Shown piece after piece: positions 1 through 11,446 of a DNA stretch of 64,000 nt. Below the pieces are notes generated by a model, which searched no databases, was not told where the DNA came from, and saw nothing but the letters and a program-made list of their open reading frames with translations. Both the position numbers and the translations under genes were made by a program. The DNA comes from Anisus vortex (Eukaryota; Mollusca; Gastropoda; Planorbidae), in assembly GCA_949126835.1 (NCBI GenBank), contig OX421497.1:19927909-19991908 (forward strand), read 5' to 3'. Each line of letters starts with the position of its first letter. The first letter of the stretch is position 1.

Positions 1-240
1 CCAGTTCCACAGGCCTGGTCTGCAGAGGCCCACGTTTCCCCCGGGAGCCCACACCCCATATTTGTAAAGATTTAATACCCCCCCCCCCCCATCTTCATCC
101 TCTTTCTTAGATTAGGAAGATTTCAAATCCGGTCAACTGGCCAAGAAGACTTGACCTGTCCATCTCGCTGTGGACCAGATAATGTCTAAATGACAAGGGG
201 CGATTGATACACTGATCAGAGGCGTAGCCAGCGGTGGGTT
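1..240. mobile_element. Fragment of a GC-rich MITE-like repeat
   Basis: This piece is more GC-rich than its surroundings. It holds a run of about 12 C near position 80 and the phrase CAGAGGCGTAGCCAGCGG at about 223, which resembles the end of non-autonomous hAT elements that start CAG-GGCGTAGCC. The other end is not visible and may lie outside the window. No coding potential is recognised. Confidence 0.3.
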
Positions 241-2084
241 TCTGGTCCTGTGAGCCCCTACTCCGGAGATTTGTACTAAAAAAAAGCTTTTCAGTCAATA
301 CACAGGGCAAATCTATTGCTTTTTTTCTTTACAATAATTCTTTGTTTAATAATTGTTTACTGTTGTCTAGTTTTAGGTTAGAGACCTAATTCGTTAGTCT
401 GACTTTACAAAGTCAAATACCCAAATAGTTTCAACTCGTTTCCTGGCATTAAAATATAGAACGGTTATATATAGAATGCATTAAAAAAAAAAGCAGTTAA
501 TACATTTTGGATATCAATCAAAGGATGAGATTAATGAAAGCTGTAAGTTACAATGGTCTCATTTTGAGCTGCGACAAATTTAGCCTTACATTTTCGTTTG
601 AAGCTTTAATAATAATTTAGTAATATTATATCAGCACTATAAGCCAGAGCAAAGCACTAAGGGTCATTCAAACAATTTGGATTCAAATATGACTGACATG
701 ACCCTAACCTTCATATCATCAGTTAGCTTTGTCTCCTAGCCTAGAGTAATGTCCGTGTTCTTAGTTGTATGTTAAATGCGCTCTGAGCTTACATTATGTT
801 TGTTGGCAGCAAATATTATTATTATTATTATGATAATATTTATGTTAAAACCTTAGTTAATGTGTCTTCTACAAATACTTCGATTTTCGAATATTAGATT
901 TGATTAGATTTGTTTTGATGAGCATGGAGTTCTTAAGCTCAGTTTTTATCTTTAAACTTAAAGCTCCGACTTAATACGCATATTTAAAATTTTTGAGCTT
1001 ATTAATGGACTTTAGGGTTGAGCTTACACCGGTCATTTTGAGCGTAGTGAGATTCGTAAAGATTATATTTCTTGCATGATGCTTAAAAATGTAGTTCATT
1101 GTGCAAATACTTTTAAAATAGATTGAGCTTAAACTTGACAAAGTGAGCAAAATATAGGAAAGTGTGTCTAAGCAGGAACAGTAACTTACCTTACATGGTA
1201 CAATAAAACAACAGCTACAGGGAAGGGGAGAAGTTTGGTAGTATGTAATTAGAACTGGACTCTCCCTCTAGGCCGTTTGTCCGAAGGAGTGGTCATAAAA
1301 AATGGTTGGAGAATTAGCCTGTCCCCCATAAAATGACCAAGCCCTGAGGGCAGCGATGGAGTCTTGGAGCGGAGAACTGGCATCCATCTACCCCTCCCTC
1401 TCGGACAATTTATATTTTCTGGTTCATTGGTGAAACTTTCCATTTGGATCGTTTCTGGCTTTGAATATGAATAGTGTTAGTAGCTCAGTCAATGGTTGGT
1501 CATCTCATTGGTCACTAGAGACCAAGTGAACGACTGATCATCTGACCTTTTCAAATAAGCAAACAATAAGTAGTTCTCTCCACGGAAACAGTCAGCTAAT
1601 GGAGTTAGTAGTTAACATGACATTATCAATGTAACATTAATTATCAAACCTTTGATAAAGTGAACAATAGAAGACTCATTTTGAGACCTCTTATAAACTC
1701 ATCAATGGAAAACTAATGTGGAGACCCTTAATCTAGTTTGTCATATGACACACTAATTCCAGACACAATACCTAAGCAAAAAAAAAAAAAAAAAAAACAT
1801 GAAAGCATTTCGGCGAGTTCGGAATTTCTTTCTTCTTATGTTACTTGGAGAAAAATGTAATTGACTGTAACAAGACATTAGCCGAAGAACGTAAAATGCC
1901 ATATTTTTGTTCCTTGCATATTGTATGAAATCCACCCAAACTTACCCTTAAAGCTAGCGGGTAAGGGGAAAACACTCTATTAGATTGTGTTTCCCATGTC
2001 CATATAATTGTGTATCTGGAAGAGAGTGCATAAAATGTATCTGTATGTATATATGCGTATGTGAGTATGTGCCTTAGGCCTTAG
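241..2084. other. AT-rich spacer, no gene seen
   Basis: No protein domain, RNA gene or clear element was recognised. It holds short ATT microsatellite tracts near 818, an A run of about 19 at 1778, and a moderately GC-rich patch at 1200-1440. That patch is open for 64 codons on the minus strand but encodes nothing recognisable. Confidence 0.5.
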
Positions 2085-2466
2085 TGAATGTGTGTAATTA
2101 TGTATGTCAATGTATGCGGTAAGTGTATGTGTGTAATTGTGTATGTTAGTGTATGCGGTAAATGTATGTGTACAATTGTGTATGTTAGTGTATGTGTGTA
2201 ATTCTGTATGTTAGTGTGTGCGGTAAGTGTAGGCATATGTGTGTAATTGTGTATGTCAGTGTATGCGGTAAGTGTATGTGTGTAATTGTGTATGTTAGTG
2301 TATGCGGTAAGTGTATGTGTGTAATTGTGTATGTTAGTGTATGCGGTAAGTGTATGTGTGTAATTGTGTATGTTAGTTTATGCGGTAAGTGTATATGTGT
2401 AATTATGTATGTTAGTGTATGCCGTAGGTGTATGTGTGTAATTATGTATGTCAGTGTATGCGGTAA
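2085..2466. repeat. 36-bp minisatellite (TGTGTAATTGTGTATGTTAG type)
   Basis: About ten head-to-tail units of roughly 36 bp are visible. Each contains GTGTAATTGTGTATGTTAG followed by TGTATGCGGTAAGTGTA. Because the period is a multiple of three, both strands stay open for about 106 codons. The apparent proteins are simple repeats and are not genes. Confidence 0.9.
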
Positions 2467-2621
2467 CAAAGGAACAGTTAGAGAACAACCACTTAATTCA
2501 ATCAATAACTAATGGAAGTCAACATGTAAGAGTTCTAGCTAATTTATTGAAATAATAACACACTAAAATACGGACAATAAATACATGGACTTTTTTTTAC
2601 ACCGATATAATTAATTTCTTA

Positions 2622-3036
2622 ATTAAAGCAGGTATATTTTATTGATTTTTTTCACTTAGATCGAATTATTTTATTGATTAAAGCAGGTATATTTTATTGA
2701 TTTTTTTCACTTAGATCGAATTATTTTATTGATTAAAGCAGGTATATTTTATTGATTTTTTTCACTTATATCGAATTATTTTATTGATTAAAGCAGGTAT
2801 ATTTTATTGATTTTTTTCACTTAGATCGAATTATTTTATTGATTAAAGCAGGTATATTTTATTGATTTTTTTCACTTAGATCGAATTATTTTATTGAATA
2901 AAGCAGGTATATTTTATTGATTTTTTTCACTTAGATCGAATTATTTTATTGATTTAAGCAGGTATATTTTATTGATTTTTTTCACTTAGATCGAATTATT
3001 TTATTGATTAAAGCAGGTATAATTTATTGATTTATT
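2622..3036. repeat. 55-bp AT-rich minisatellite, about 8 copies
   Basis: The phrase AAAGCAGGTATATTTTATTG recurs at 2625, 2680, 2735, 2790, 2845, 2900, 2955 and 3010, an exact 55-bp period. The copies are nearly identical, and the last one is diverged (TATAATTTATTG). This indicates recent expansion. Confidence 0.95.
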
Positions 3037-3913
3037 TTTTACACAGAAAAAATTCATTGCTTTATTTATGAGAATGTAGGAATAATTTTTAATACAAATT
3101 TGTATATGAATAAATATCTACCCAAATTTTTTCATATAGGAAATATAACCAAGTAGTCTGCATCATCGATTGAGTAAAATTAAATAAAAATTAGTTAAAA
3201 AATGATTGTATCAGTTTGATGATAACTTATAAAATTTCATGCAAAAGTAGATGTATAGGTACGTAATTTTTTAAGGTAATTGTTCTTTTGATTAATAGAT
3301 AGTAGCATGGAGGCCAACTCCAATTTTGTTTGTGTTTATAATACATTTTTAACTGCCATAAATTTCAGTTATGTTAAAGGATTTCTTTTTAAGTTGTATT
3401 ACCATTGGACCATAGTATCAACGGTTGCAATACATTCATATAGATCTAGTTCTATATTATGTAGGTATGGTTCTGTACTTCGTTGAGTTAAATAAAAATC
3501 AACAACAACATGAGTACGAGCCAAATGCAAAAAGACTGTAATTGAAATGTGAATTTTTGTATTATTATTCTTAAGCTGTAAGGGTAAGAAGACTCATTAA
3601 AACTGGAATTCTGCTGTTTTTATTTTTTGCAGGAATCTACTTTGGTATCAGCAGCCACTCCAACACCCTTTTGCTCTTGAAAGCGATTCACAGTAAGCCC
3701 ATTAAGGTCGGTGTTAATTAGTACTCGGCTACTTACAGCTGATTGTTGAAACTATAGACAGTCTTAAGTGTCTGTAGAAATGGTCAATTCTTTGAAGGAG
3801 TGCAAATCTGTGCCTCCATTAAGGGAATTATAACTGGCTGATTTCAAGGGAGAATAGACACAAGATTAAGTCAGAACAAGTGATTTCATATAGTAAGTTT
3901 GTAGGGAAGTGTT
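3037..3913. other. AT-rich spacer, nothing recognised
   Basis: No open frame, repeat or RNA gene is supported. The sequence is AT-rich single-copy-like DNA. Confidence 0.5.
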
Positions 3914-3923
3914 ATACGACATG

Positions 3924-4193
3924 TAGTAAAATACCCGTCGGATCCCTAGGTCCGATAAAGCAGCGTTCACCAGTTTCTGTGGCCACGGCATACTAGGTGA
4001 TTGTGTGATTAGCACTATGCACAGCCGCCTTTACTTTACCCCAACTAAGGTCAGGTACCAATCAGGGCTGGGTAGACTCAGGGACACCTTCCAGACCCGG
4101 GAACAAATCCTAGTGTTCACCAGTATTCGAACCCACGACCTTCGGTACGCCAGCCGAAGGCGCTGCCACTCGGCCACCGTGCCCCATAACGAC
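3924..4193 (-). mobile_element. tRNA-derived SINE, full length, with 10-bp TSD
   Basis: On the minus strand the right end reads as a tRNA-like head with an A box TGGCCGAGTGG and a B box GGTTCGAATAC. The pair CTTCGG/CCGAAG forms a perfect anticodon-type stem. A conserved body follows (CCAACTAAGGTCAGGTACC and GGCCACGGCATACTAGG read on the plus strand) and the tail lies near 3930. The 10-bp direct repeat ATACGACATG flanks it at 3914-3923 and 4194-4203. Related copies in this window lie at 34407, 49726, 53862 and 60497. The family would be copied in trans by a LINE and transcribed by RNA polymerase III. It resembles snail SINEs, but the family name is not confirmed. Confidence 0.85.
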
Positions 4194-4229
4194 ATACGAC
4201 ATGATCTATCTTTAATATTTATAGAGAAA

Positions 4230-4735
4230 TGATTAGAGAGGCTGATTGACTGTGTGTGTCTTTGATTGATTAATTCAATAAGTGAGTGATTACATGAAAA
4301 CTTGTGTGAATGAGAATGTGATTGATTTATTAACTGATTGATTACATGATTTAGGTTCACTTGTGTGAATGCGTTAATGAACGCAATGATGATTGAATGG
4401 ACAAATAAAATGATTGATTGAAAATATAAGAGTGATTGAGTGAGTAATAGTGTTGAGTAAGTGTGTAACTGAGTAGGGCCTACCTACGTGAATGCTTGAA
4501 AAAGTCGTTGTTGGTGTCCTAGAGTTATTGAGTGCTCAACTGGATCAGAGAGTGGATGTATGAGTGATGAATTATGTAATTATAGTGATGAATATGTATA
4601 TGTGTGATTTAGAATGTCTTTACGTGTTTTCGCAATGAATGAGTTTGCGCGCATGTGTGAGTGATTGTGAGCAAGTGGGTGTGTCTGTGATTGTGTGTGA
4701 GTATGTAAGTGTGTGAGTGACTGTTGTTGAGTGTA
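4230..4735. repeat. Degenerate GATT/GAGT-rich tandem tract
   Basis: Loose repeats of TGATTGATT, GAGTGAGTGA and GTGTGTGAGTGA run through this interval without a fixed period. It looks like an old microsatellite. The frames open across it are low-complexity. Confidence 0.6.
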
Positions 4736-5020
4736 ACTAGATGCACAAATATACCAATAATAAGTCGGCTACAAAATGAGTAAACTATAAGGCGAACAAT
4801 GAGAGCTAATAAGATCTTTTTAAATAAGGAATTCAATGATTTTATCACATGAGTTCTCGAACTTGACACATGGAGCTCTATACTGCTCATCTCCCTTAAT
4901 GTAGGTCGATCTATGATGCCTGAAATATTTCACAAATTCTTATTTATCAGTCGAAAATGTACGCATTAGCTTGCAACCCGTCTAAATATTTTACTGTCTA
5001 CCCGTGCACATAGTCTATGT

Positions 5021-5230
5021 CAGGGGTCAGCAACCTTTTGATAAAAGCTTGCCAAAATAGGATTTCTAATTCATCCAGCGTGCTAAACAGCTTACAAGTC
5101 ATAACTGCTCTAGCAGTCAATTTCTCGTCGAAGAGGCCTGAATTGACTTTTTGGGAGTCTTCTGCGTGCCATTGAAAATCGCTCTGCGTGCCACGTTTGG
5201 CACGCGTGTTTATAGGTTGCCGACCCCCTA
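5021..5230. mobile_element. hAT MITE, 210 bp
   Basis: The element starts CAGGGGTCAGCAACC and ends GGTTGCCGACCCCCTA, which are imperfect terminal inverted repeats. A perfect 8-bp direct repeat GTCTATGT flanks it at 5013-5020 and 5231-5238, the size expected for hAT transposition. It has no coding capacity. Its ends match the larger hAT elements at 46809-49199 and 26634-28302, which carry relics of the transposase, so it is probably a deletion derivative moved in trans by that family. Confidence 0.9.
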
Positions 5231-5238
5231 GTCTATGT

Positions 5239-5446
5239 CTACCCGTCTACACATTCACCTTTTAACCATGTAAACATTCCACATGTAAAAATTTACACTG
5301 CTAGCGATTATCACATTCACTTTCCACGCATGTAAACATTCACGTTCTTTCAATGAACACGTTCACCCACTACCTATGTATAAGCTTATATAGCCACTAT
5401 TCACAAACCACTAACGCATGTTCTATCTATCTATATAATATACATA
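5239..5446. repeat. Degenerate repeat with ATGTAAACATTC phrases
   Basis: The phrases CATGTAAACATTCCAC, GCATGTAAACATTCACG and CCCGTCTACACATTCACC recur imperfectly. This suggests an old tandem array of about 35-45 bp units. Confidence 0.4.
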
Positions 5447-5904
5447 TATATAAAGAGACTGTTTGTCCGCATACGGATCCCCATTGGTCAATTTGAAATC
5501 ACGTGTGTCTGTGTCACTGACCTAATAATTTTTCACATCGGCCATGTGTCTTCGCTAGCTCAGTGGTTAACGTAGCGGACTGCTATGCGGGCGACAGCGG
5601 TTCGATTCACCAGTTAGACTACACCTTTTTTTTTACTACATTTTTTTTTCAAAATTTAAAAACAAAAGACATTGTAAATGTACGGGCAATTTGGATTTTT
5701 GTTAAATATAAAAACTTGCATATTTTTTTACCCGATTACAATATTTATTTTAATACGTTCCTAAAAGTCTTCAATAAAAAAAATTTAAATATTAAGATTT
5801 ATATATATATATTTAATTATAGTGTATAAATTTTTTATCTGCATCCTGCACCTTATGCTGTCCTGTTTTTCTTCACCCGGGCAACGCCGGGCAATGTAGC
5901 TTGT
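5447..5904 (+). mobile_element. Candidate non-autonomous Helitron/Helentron-like element
   Basis: The left end TATATAAAGAGACTGTTTG is followed by a small hairpin, TCCGCATACGGA. The right end has a GC-rich hairpin, CCCGGGCAACGCCGGG (5876-5891), then about eight bases and GTAGCTTG before an AT-rich flank. A short 3' hairpin shortly before a CTRR-like end, with no target duplication, is the Helitron hallmark. Here the end reads CTTG instead of the canonical CTRR. Inside lies a tRNA-like segment at 5550-5625. No Rep/helicase coding is present, so any mobility would be in trans. The class call is inference. Confidence 0.4.
5550..5625 (+). pseudogene. tRNA-like sequence with intact A and B boxes
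   Basis: The A box TAGCTCAGTGG (5556-5566) and B box GGTTCGATTC (5599-5608) are spaced as in a tRNA. A run of T from about 5627 could terminate RNA polymerase III. The anticodon stem does not pair well, so this is a tRNA-derived promoter and not a working tRNA. It sits inside the Helitron-like element. Confidence 0.6.
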
Positions 5905-8030
5905 ATATAATACATATATGGAAACTGAATTCTCTTCAAACTTCTCACATTTCACCTTACATTTCTCCCTCACTATTCCATGATGTTTACTTTAGCCAGA
6001 GAAACTTTGAGGAGAAAAAAAGAAAAAAAGCAGATATTTTTTTTCTCTGACCATCTCCTGTATTGTACTGGTCAACGCGTGGATTTGACAACTTCTCAAG
6101 CTTTAGGTCCCTCGCCCCAGGCTCACTTCGTATTTCATTGAACAGTTGGTTTTCTTCTTCCTCAGCCTTCCCCCAGAGCCCCCACCCCCTATTCCAACAC
6201 TACACTTTCTTTCCTCCTTATTTCCCTATTATGCATTTCTATTTTGATGTGTACTGTTGTGGTTGCCATAGTGAGGAAATAGAAAGAAAGTTGTTTGTTT
6301 TTCTTATAGCTTTTTAAAAAGACGTTTTGGGAGAAGGTTTTTCTACCTACGATACTCTATTACTGTCAAACACAAATCTGATACTTTTTGCAACATTAAC
6401 ACTGCTTTAATATGAAATATATATTATATATATATACTTATTTTAATTTATTCGATTTACATTATTACATAAACATATAAAACAAAACTCAAGATAATCT
6501 AAACTTAAGTCTACTGTGATGAAACATTGTTATGTTAAGTATGTGAACATAACCTATACACTATATATATACTAAATACACACTAAAGAGAACTGTGTAC
6601 ATTAACGCGTGGGTCTATGTGTGTGTTTGGTGAAACTTGCCAAAATGTTTATTAGTTCAGGAAGAAAAGATGAAGGTGACGCACACGTGAACAAAAGGTG
6701 AATGTGGTACCTGAGATATATGGCGGAGATGGTAGCTGTGATGTATGGTGTATCTGGTAGCCGAGATGTGCATCTGGCTGACGTATTAGCACATTTACAT
6801 ACCTAGCTGATATAATAGCACCTTATAGATTTATCTGATTTTATAGCACATTATAGTTTATAGACCCAGCTGATTTAATAAGACCTTATTGACCTAGCTG
6901 ATTGAATATATAATCCGGGTTCGGAACTGTGGAATAGTTTAATTATGGTTAAAATTAGAATATAAATCTTTGAACATTTCCACATAGAGTACAATGCAAC
7001 CGACCGAGAAAAATAAAAGTCTTCCAAGAGTACAAACTTTTTAGGATTTAAACATTTATTAATTTAACTGAATCATAATAATTGATCGTATGTTTTAAAA
7101 ATACTGTCAGTTCTTCTAAAATGAATGTTATAACGTCCCTTGCATGTACTTGCTTTAAGTCTAGTCTTGCAATTTGATAGTTTATTTAATGGTGTTTGCT
7201 TGATGATCTATTCGGCTATTGTCCAACCTATTGCCTATAGCCATTATGAATATAAGATTAACTTATTTAAATAACGATATACTTAGGAAACATGAATTGA
7301 AGTTTTTATATCTATGAATATTTAAGATGTTTATCATCAGTGAAACTATATATTAAAAAACAAATAATTGCCCCCCCCCCCCTTTTTTTAACACAAGACC
7401 CTATTATCTCCCCTTTTTTACAAACTTATAGTGATTGTATTTAAACATCGAAGAAAACTAAACATCAAACAACTACATGCTAATTTTAAACAGACCGAAA
7501 CCATAACGATTTCTAAACTTACCAAATAATAATGTGTGCAAGTATAAGTAATAGTATTTCGCTCACATTCTCAAACAGTAAATGGACCGAATAATGTCCC
7601 TTTAACGTCCTTATCCTCGCCGCCAATGCAACATATTTGTTAATCCCGCCTACTGGTGGGTTGAAAATGTTTCATAGTAACTAGCAATTATGTATCGAAT
7701 AAATCGTTGGCGGTGTAACAGATTGTACAAATTGTGCAAATAGTCGTATACAAATATTGTTTGTGAAATCAGTCAAGGATAAAACTGCTCTTAAAGGAGT
7801 GAAGAAAAAATGAAAGGTCGTTGTGAAGAATCGATTGATATTATGCGATAATGTGGTTTGTGTGAATGCTTAAAATGAAAGGAAAGGTAATGAATTGTGT
7901 TTAAAATTACTTGTATTTTTAATTTTTAAGGTCAAGGGTTAGTTTAGTCAAACCATGAAAGTGCTAGACAGTAAAGAGTAAAGAGGATCAGTTAGGCTTC
8001 TAGATATTTTATTATATAATGTACCATTCT
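5905..8030. other. AT-rich spacer with weak repeats
   Basis: No gene was recognised. At 6700-6910 the phrases CCTAGCTGAT and ATAGCACCTTATAG recur as a degenerate tandem tract. There is a C run of about 12 at 7372. An open stretch of 84 codons at 6063-6317 is serine- and phenylalanine-rich with no recognisable domain and is not called. Confidence 0.45.
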
Positions 8031-8330
8031 GTCTATCTATCTATTTATCTATCTATCTATTAACATTTATATGTCTATTATAACATTTATTACATTAATA
8101 TAAATCAACAATATAACCATATAGCTATATTTAGAAATATGTCAATCTATCTATTCATTCATCTTTCTATTTTTTTCTTATTATCTGTATTTTTATCAAT
8201 CTATTTACCTATGTATACGTATCAATTTATCTATCTTTTACTCTATTTTCTACCAACCTCTCTTCTTATCTTTCTGCCTTCTCTCATATCTATATACACA
8301 GAATATACTAATATTGTTAAAACGATCTAG
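8031..8330. repeat. TCTA/CTAT-rich microsatellite tract
   Basis: CTATCTATCTATTTATCTAT runs and degenerate variants continue to about 8300. Open frames through it are low-complexity. Confidence 0.7.
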
Positions 8331-9370
8331 ATTTTAGAAAAAGCATTTTAAACTGTGTACTTTAAAGACCTCGTTTTTACATAGTCAAGTTACATTTCTA
8401 TTTCCAACTGCAGTGACTGGGCGACATTTTTCATACATCCATAAGGCGGCCATTATCCTCAATACACAGGGGAACTTAAGAAACAACAACCAATAACCTG
8501 AAAATTACTTCGTTCATATTCCAGTTTAACAAAGTAATGCTTTTGGAAATCAGTGAAGGAATGAACATATACATTATAGAGTCTGTAAAGTTGACTATGT
8601 CTAATTATGTCTCCATATTATCTCAGTGTTGAAGCCTTAAAAGGCTAAGTATGACAATATTATATTTAGTGCTGACGTAATTAGTTGTAATTGGTTTTCA
8701 TGTAATTAATTTTGAACCGGACTAATAAAAATTTAAAAAAGACTAACCCAAAAAGACTACTAATAATAGACGTAGAATTTGTGTTTATATTTTGTATGTG
8801 TCTACTATGTGGACAATAAGCGTAGGACGTTTTTGTTCTTATTTTACTCAGTGGCTTTCTCTGAATATTTCAATTTGGTGAAGTGTGTGGGGGGGGGGGG
8901 TTGAGCGACAGAAAAATGAACTGTGTCACTCCATGAATCACCTACTAAAACTCCATGTTGTTCCATCTTCCTACACCAATCATACTCGACAAAGTTTATG
9001 TTCTAGAGAGGCCTCAGCTTTCAACCCCCGTCATGTGTGTAATATCTTTGAATAGATGTGTTATGAGTGAGTGCATTCGTTCTGTGCACACACACACACA
9101 CACACACACCACCTGTCGCCATATTACTTTTTACTCACACTTTTAGACTCCATAATAGGATCGTATGAATTCATCAGCACTATAGGCCAGGGATTATGGT
9201 GTGTGTGTGTGTAGGTGGGTGGGGCCGCGGTGGTGTAGTGGTTCGCTGCGACGCCCATCACCTGAGGTGTAATGTATACATCACCTGTTGCATTCTGTCG
9301 CCAGCTATCGCCACACATATTGTCTCATTCGAATGTCTGTCTATCGGTTTGTTTACTTTCTTTATTTTTA
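8331..9370. other. Spacer with a (CA)n tract and a half tRNA-like sequence
   Basis: It holds a G run at 8890, a (CA)n tract at 9090-9109 and a (GT)n tract near 9200. At 9220-9245 GCCGCGGTGGTGTAGTGGTT resembles the 5' half and A box of a tRNA, but no B box follows. This is possibly a SINE remnant. No gene was recognised. Confidence 0.4.
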
Positions 9371-9378
9371 CTCTAACT

Positions 9379-10441
9379 CATAGGTTCTCAACGGGGGCGA
9401 TATCGCACCCGGGGGGCGGTAAGAAGCTTTAGGGGGGCGCTGACATTCCCGGGGGCGATTGGGGGGCGGTGAAGAGCAAGTGGGCGGTACAAACGTACCT
9501 GATATAATTAGAACACCTCAGCTATTTTAATTGATTAGTTTTTGGATCAAATGTGATGTAAACGAAAGTGATGCTAAATATCTGATATCCCCCAACAGTA
9601 GGCCTACATATTATTATACTAATAAGAGATATGAATCACATGTACTTTTTCAACAACTAGGGGTCACTATTAGACGAGTAGGCCTATGGTGTACGGTTGG
9701 CTCGTTATATGGTTGGTTCACCGCACTGTCAAACGTCACGACACGCGATCCAACCCTTCCGCCGACCGATCCCTGTCGCCCAAACATTTGCTATTATTAT
9801 TGATATATTGATATTTTGATATCAGTTTTACTGTGATGTCCTTAAATGCGTTAAGCAACTATTACAAGGCTTAGGAATCATCGTTGAGCGGAATGGATAC
9901 TTAGTAATTGTGCAAACTGGGTAGTTAATTGACTGTTTGAAAATATACGTATAAATTATTTAGTCATGTAATATTTATGTAATTTTCAAATACTTTTTAC
10001 AGTTTGATCATTTCAAAGTTATAAATTGTAAGCCATTTATTCTTTTATAAAAGAAAAAAAAAGAAACATTAGAAATAATAGCTCAAATGAAACGGGTTAA
10101 TTATCTCCCTTTAATTAAAGACTCGTTCCACATTTATTTGATTCAATAGTGATACCAAACAAATTCTGTTTTATAATATAACAAAAATTACTGACTAATT
10201 GCCTCTTGTTTAGATAATTTGTTGATCTGTACATTCTTACAATATGTTTCCTTTTCAGTTCTTTTAATGATAATAAATAAGCACACAAATCTAGTCGGCC
10301 TAAAAATAAATTGCGGAAACTATATTGACCCTTTAACGTCCAGAGGTGTGGGGGGAGAGGGCGCTAAAGTTTGGGGGGGGGCGATGAGCGGAAAATCAAA
10401 TTAAAAGGGGGCGTTGAACCGAAAAAGGTTGAGAACCTATG
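9379..10441. mobile_element. hAT element, 1063 bp, perfect 14-bp TIRs and 8-bp TSD
   Basis: The left end CATAGGTTCTCAAC and right end GTTGAGAACCTATG are perfect inverted repeats. A perfect 8-bp direct repeat CTCTAACT lies at 9371-9378 and 10442-10449. G-rich subterminal DNA (GGGGGCGAT, GGGGGGCGGT) lies just inside both ends. No transposase is recognisable. A segment at about 9868-10115, ending AAACGGGTTAATTATCTCCC, is shared with the elements at 26634, 46809 and 61148. The copy at 61148-62254 is a close sister. Confidence 0.92.
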
Positions 10442-10449
10442 CTCTAACT

Positions 10450-11185
10450 GAAAATGTTTTATACAGTGAACTATTTACCTTAGCCAAGTAGAGACTAGGA
10501 CGTTTTGATATAAAGTGTTTCAAATGGTTAAGTAATTAATTTTTACAGAGTAAAACAAAAAGGTTAATGCAGGAAACTAATAAAGACTATATTTTTTCTA
10601 GCAATGTAAAGTCAACATTTACAACAGGAGTATGTATTTAAATGTAAGCAATAAATGTAATACATAAAGTAATAAAGTATAGACAACGATGCATTTCTTC
10701 TCCCTCGTTCAACCAGGCTGTTTACTCTCTAGCACTAAGTATGTGTCTATGTTCACTCAGTCAATGCCAGACAAACATATTGATATATTTTTTTTGTTTA
10801 GCTGTTCTCTGTTATTGTACAAAGTGTTGGGTACTGAAGGTTGAAGTCAGCCAATACTGTATGTCGGTGTTGGATAATGTAAGACATTTAAGAAGTGATC
10901 AACTGTTTTGTGTTGATGAGAGAAATGTTGTCTGTGGGGATGTTTTGGAATTATTCTTTTATATTGCCAGTTGAGAGCTTCTTATCCTATTTTTATCTGA
11001 AATACGATGTGTTGTTATTTGTTTGTTGGAAATTGTTTTTTCTTGTTACAGTCTTCCGAAATTCATGCCCATTGTTTTAACCATTATTGGTTGTGGTTAT
11101 AATTTGTCCATAATATGCATGTTGTTATATATTTACTTACAACTTGTTTAACTTTATTTTTTTAGTTAGCTGAGCTATTGTACGC
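10450..11185. other. AT-rich spacer, nothing recognised
   Basis: No gene or repeat is supported. Short open frames of 61-77 codons at 10741-11080 contain cysteine- and phenylalanine-rich sequence without a domain. Confidence 0.5.
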
Positions 11186-11446
11186 TTGGTGAGGTATTGA
11201 TAGCTACTGTTTGTAGTGCTGATTGGTGAGGTATTGATAGCTACTGTTTGTAGTGCTGATTGGTGAGGTATTGATAGCTACTGTTTGTAGTGCTGATTGG
11301 TGAGGTATTGATAGCTACTGTTTGTAGTGCTGATTGGTGAGGTATTGATAGCTACTGTTTGTAGTGCTGATTGGTGAGGTATTGATAGCTACTGTTTGTA
11401 GTGCTGATTGGTGAGGTATTGATAGCTACTGTTTGTATTGCTGATT
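11186..11446. repeat. 37-bp minisatellite, 7 copies
   Basis: The unit contains TTGGTGAGGTATTGATAGCT followed by ACTGTTTGTAGTGCTGA. It is repeated seven times with almost no differences, which implies recent expansion or homogenisation. Confidence 0.95.

Noticed and set aside
5550..5625. Functional tRNA gene
   Set aside because: The A and B boxes are good, but the anticodon stem does not pair and it lies in a dispersed element.
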